Source: an uncultured Clostridia bacterium
GTDB taxonomy: Bacteria; Bacillota; Clostridia; Christensenellales; Aristaeellaceae
Length of the DNA: 35,187 nucleotides
Direction: 5' to 3'
Assembly: GCA_944333055.1 (NCBI GenBank)
Contig: CALVKT010000060.1
Span: 1-35,187 of the forward strand
The notes under the pieces: model-generated
Seen by the model: the letters and a program-made list of their open reading frames with translations, nothing else
Database searches by the model: none
What the model was told of the DNA's origin: nothing
Part shown: positions 32,634 to 35,187 of the stretch, one piece after another
How positions within the stretch are numbered: the stretch's first letter is position 1
Layout: each line of letters begins with the position of its first letter
Made by a program: the position numbers and the translations under genes

Positions 32634-34022
32634 ATGCTGCATCAGTATAAGCTCAACGGATACAACATCGTGCTGGACACCTGTTCGGGCGCCGTGCACA
32701 GCGTCGACGACGTGGCCTACGACATCATCGCACTCTTTGAAGATCACACCGAGGAGGAGATCGTCCGCGAGATCATGGCGCGCTACGGTGCGCGCGAGGA
32801 CGTGACCGAGGCGGACGTGCGCCTTTGCATCGGCGACGTGCGCGCGCTCAAGGCGGCGGGCAAGCTCTTCTCCCCGGACACGTTCGCGCCGATGGCCGGC
32901 ACGCTCAAGGCGCGCTCCGGCGACGTGGTCAAGGCGCTTTGCCTGCACGTGGCCCACACCTGCAACCTCAACTGTGCCTATTGCTTTGCCAGCCAGGGCA
33001 AGTATCATGGCGAGCGCGCGCTCATGCGCTTTGAGACCGGCAAGCGCGCGCTCGACTTCCTCATCGAGCACTCCGGCACGCGCCACAACCTCGAAGTCGA
33101 CTTCTTCGGCGGCGAGCCGCTGATGAACTGGGACGTCGTCAAGCAGCTCGTGCAATATGCCCGCAGCGTGGAGAAGGCGCACGGCAAGCACTTCCGCTTC
33201 ACGCTGACCACCAACGGCGTGCTCATCGACGAGGACGTGATCGACTTTGCCAACCGGGAGATGAGCAACGTCGTGCTCAGCCTGGACGGGCGCAAGGAGA
33301 TCCACGACCGGCTGCGCGTGGACTACGCCGGAAACGGCAGCTACGACCGCATCGTGCCCAAATTCAAGCGGCTCGTGGCGGCGCGCGGCGGCCGCAATTA
33401 CTACATGCGCGGCACGTTCACCCATGCCAACCCGGACTTCACCAGGGATGTGCTGCACATGGCGGACATGGGCTTCACCGAGCTGAGCATGGAGCCGGTC
33501 GTCTGCGCCGGGGACGATCCCGCCGCGCTGACGAAGGAGGACATCGCCGTCGTCAAGCGGGAGTATGAGGTGCTGGCCGTGGAGATGCTCAGGCGGCAGA
33601 AGGAAGGCCGCCCGTTCACGTTCTATCACTACATGCTCGACCTGAAGGAAGGCCCGTGCATCTACAAGCGCCTCTCAGGCTGCGGCTCCGGCACGGAATA
33701 CATGGCCGTCACCCCGTGGGGAGACCTGTACCCCTGCCATCAGTTCGTGGGCGAGGAGCGCTACAAGCTGGGCGACATCTGGCACGGCGTGACCAATACG
33801 GCGCTGCGCGAGGAATTCCGCGCGTGCAACGCCTACGCCCGCCCCGAATGTGCCGACTGCTGGGCCAAGCTCTACTGCTCCGGCGGCTGCGCGGCCAACG
33901 CCTACCACGCCACCGGCTCCATCCGCGGCGTGTACGAGCCGGGCTGCGAGCTGTTCAAAAAGCGCATCGAGTGCGCCATCATGATGCGCGTGGCCGAGGA
34001 TGCCGAAAAGAGGAACGCATAA
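32634..34022 (+). CDS. SCIFF radical-SAM maturase
   Basis: Encodes 462 residues. An N-terminal PqqD-like peptide-recognition region (about 1-85; VHSVDDVAYDIIALF) precedes the radical-SAM core with CNLNCAYC (Cys110, Cys114, Cys117 in the CxxxCxxC arrangement), FFGGEPLMNWD and TTNGVLI. A C-terminal SPASM-type region binds auxiliary Fe-S clusters (GCGSGTEYMAV, YPCHQF, and CADCWAKLYCSGGC). This set is specific for the SCIFF maturase. GGGAGG is 5 bases before the ATG at 32634; the in-frame ATG at 32598 lies inside the terminator and lacks a ribosome site. The gene ends in TAA abutting the next start. Confidence 0.96.
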   Translation: MLHQYKLNGYNIVLDTCSGAVHSVDDVAYDIIALFEDHTEEEIVREIMARYGAREDVTEADVRLCIGDVRALKAAGKLFSPDTFAPMAGTLKARSGDVVKALCLHVAHTCNLNCAYCFASQGKYHGERALMRFETGKRALDFLIEHSGTRHNLEVDFFGGEPLMNWDVVKQLVQYARSVEKAHGKHFRFTLTTNGVLIDEDVIDFANREMSNVVLSLDGRKEIHDRLRVDYAGNGSYDRIVPKFKRLVAARGGRNYYMRGTFTHANPDFTRDVLHMADMGFTELSMEPVVCAGDDPAALTKEDIAVVKREYEVLAVEMLRRQKEGRPFTFYHYMLDLKEGPCIYKRLSGCGSGTEYMAVTPWGDLYPCHQFVGEERYKLGDIWHGVTNTALREEFRACNAYARPECADCWAKLYCSGGCAANAYHATGSIRGVYEPGCELFKKRIECAIMMRVAEDAEKRNA

Positions 34023-35129
34023 ATGGACACGCCCATCGCGGATTTTGTGCGCCGCTATGCCGCCTCCGGCACGGCGCGGCTGCACATGCCCGGCCACAAG
34101 GGGCGCGGCCCGCTGGGCTGCGAGGCGCTGGACATCACCGAGATCGCCGGCGCGGACGCGCTCTACGAGGCCGGGGGCATCATCGCGCGCAGCGAGGAAA
34201 ACGCCGCGCGGCTCTTTGGCGCGCAGCGCACGCTGTTTTCCACGGAGGGCTCCAGCCAGTGCATCCGCGCGATGCTCGCGCTGTGCGTGAGCGGCCGCAA
34301 GCCGGGCGAAAGACCCGTTGTCGTCGCCGCGCGCAACGTGCACAAGGCGTTCGTCTTCGCCGCAGCGCTGCTTGATATCGAGGTCGTCTGGCTCTATCCG
34401 GAGGCGATGACCTCGCTGTGCGCCTGCGCCGTCTCGCCCGAAGCGCTTGACGCGACGCTGGGCGCGCTCGGCGCGCCGCCCGCCGCCGTCTACATCACCA
34501 GCCCGGACTATCTGGGCGGGCAGGCGGACATCGCCGCGCTCGCGCGCGTGTGCCACGCGCACGGCACGGTGCTGGCCGTGGACAACGCGCACGGCGCATA
34601 CCTGCACTTTCTCTCCCCCGCCGCGCATCCGCTCGATCTGGGCGCGGACATCTGCTGCGATTCCGCGCACAAGACGCTGCCCGTGCTCACCGGCGGCGCA
34701 TACCTGCACATCGCAAAAGGCGCGCCGCCCGCGCTTGCCGCACAGGCCAGGCAGGCGATGGCGCTCTTTGGCTCCACCAGCCCGTCATACCTGACGCTGA
34801 TGTCGCTGGACCTGTGCAACGCGTGCCTTGCGGACGGCTACGCGCAGCGGCTGGAGGCGACCGTGCACCGGATCGACGCGCTGCGCGCGCGGCTTGCGCA
34901 AAGCGGCTGGCGGGCGCTGCCCTCCGATCCGCTCAAGCTGACGCTCGACGCCTGCGCCGCCGGCACGACCGGCCAGGCGCTCGCCGGGCGCCTGCGCGCG
35001 GGCGGCGTGGAGTGCGAATACGCCGATTCCGAGTCGCTCGTGTTGATGCTCGCCCCGGAGAACACGCAGGAAGAGCTCGCCCGCGGGGCTGATGCGCTGG
35101 GAGCGGGCACGGCGCCTTCGGGGGCGTAG
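34023..35129 (+). CDS. Orn/Lys/Arg decarboxylase-family PLP protein (short form)
   Basis: Encodes 368 residues of the fold-type-I PLP family containing ornithine, lysine and arginine decarboxylases. It shows RLHMPGHKGRG near the N-terminus, FSTEGSSQCIRAML, VDNAHGAYLHF, and the PLP lysine Lys217 in DSAHKTLPVLTGGAYLH. Relatives such as YaaO have about 480 residues, so the C-terminal domain is reduced. The ATG follows the maturase TAA with no gap, with AGAGGAA about 9 bases upstream, so translation is probably coupled. Whether it has any role in SCIFF biology is unknown; in other Firmicutes such genes precede tmk, and a ribosome site at 35177-35184 suggests another gene follows. Confidence 0.9.
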   Translation: MDTPIADFVRRYAASGTARLHMPGHKGRGPLGCEALDITEIAGADALYEAGGIIARSEENAARLFGAQRTLFSTEGSSQCIRAMLALCVSGRKPGERPVVVAARNVHKAFVFAAALLDIEVVWLYPEAMTSLCACAVSPEALDATLGALGAPPAAVYITSPDYLGGQADIAALARVCHAHGTVLAVDNAHGAYLHFLSPAAHPLDLGADICCDSAHKTLPVLTGGAYLHIAKGAPPALAAQARQAMALFGSTSPSYLTLMSLDLCNACLADGYAQRLEATVHRIDALRARLAQSGWRALPSDPLKLTLDACAAGTTGQALAGRLRAGGVECEYADSESLVLMLAPENTQEELARGADALGAGTAPSGA

Positions 35130-35176
35130 CCGAAGCCGCGCCGCGCCGGGGACAGGCACATATGGAACATGCGCGA

Positions 35177-35184
35177 GGAGGTGG
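35177..35184 (+). promoter_or_regulatory. Possible ribosome-binding site of a gene starting past the window
   Basis: GGAGGTGG near the right edge fits a Shine-Dalgarno, but no following start codon is in view. Confidence 0.35.
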
Positions 35185-35187
35185 TGG

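Overview
The window is a GC-rich chromosomal segment of an endospore-forming Firmicute, most likely a high-GC Clostridia lineage. Evidence includes a Rex redox repressor, a T-box leader on leuA, a SAM-I (S-box) leader on metK, CotF-type spore coat genes, a VanW-domain protein, the rplM-rpsI-secG-rnr neighbourhood, and a SCIFF peptide with its radical-SAM maturase, which is a clostridial hallmark. Shine-Dalgarno sequences are strong (GGAGG) and several promoters are near-consensus sigma-A type (TTGACA, 17 bases, TATACT or TATAAT). I cannot assign a genus. I saw no rRNA, tRNA, insertion sequence, prophage or CRISPR array.

Layout. 1-695 is the 3' part of guaB. 954-9590 is a minus-strand sugar-utilisation region: a regulator with an ArsR-like winged helix, then (from a near-perfect promoter overlapping an inverted repeat) a GH2 glycosidase, a sugar-binding protein and two ABC permeases ending in a strong terminator, followed by galM on its own promoter and an unknown secreted protein. 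No ABC ATPase is present, so a shared MsmX-type ATPase elsewhere is probably used. 9687-12656 holds a HIT protein, a secreted Cthe_2159-like carbohydrate-binding protein with a 9-residue tandem repeat, and two small spore-coat genes. 12675-14125 is metK with a complete SAM-I riboswitch, terminator and promoter. It is followed by a DUF368 (PopT-type) membrane protein divergent from a TtcA-like PP-loop protein.

16072-19048 is a rex-vanW-tetR run. 19079-22458 is rplM-rpsI-secG, a terminator, and rnr. 22475-24358 is a MATE transporter divergent from leuA; between their -35 boxes lies a perfect 25-base direct repeat, and leuA is preceded by a T-box leader. After leuA comes a 440-base gap, then an aspartate-dehydrogenase-like gene paired with a 2-hydroxyacid-dehydrogenase-like gene that lacks the usual catalytic residues. 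A FAD/Rieske fusion oxidoreductase follows. On the minus strand an NSS transporter is followed by a solo Mrr-type endonuclease. The window closes with the SCIFF peptide, an attenuating hairpin, the SCIFF maturase and an abutting Orn/Lys/Arg decarboxylase-family gene.

The most interesting points are the regulator/operator arrangement of the GH2-ABC operon, the SCIFF locus with a seventh leader cysteine and an intercistronic terminator, the duplicated element between the MATE and leuA promoters, and the catalytically degenerate dehydrogenase paired with an aspartate dehydrogenase. All functional calls come from reading motifs by eye; no database search was run.
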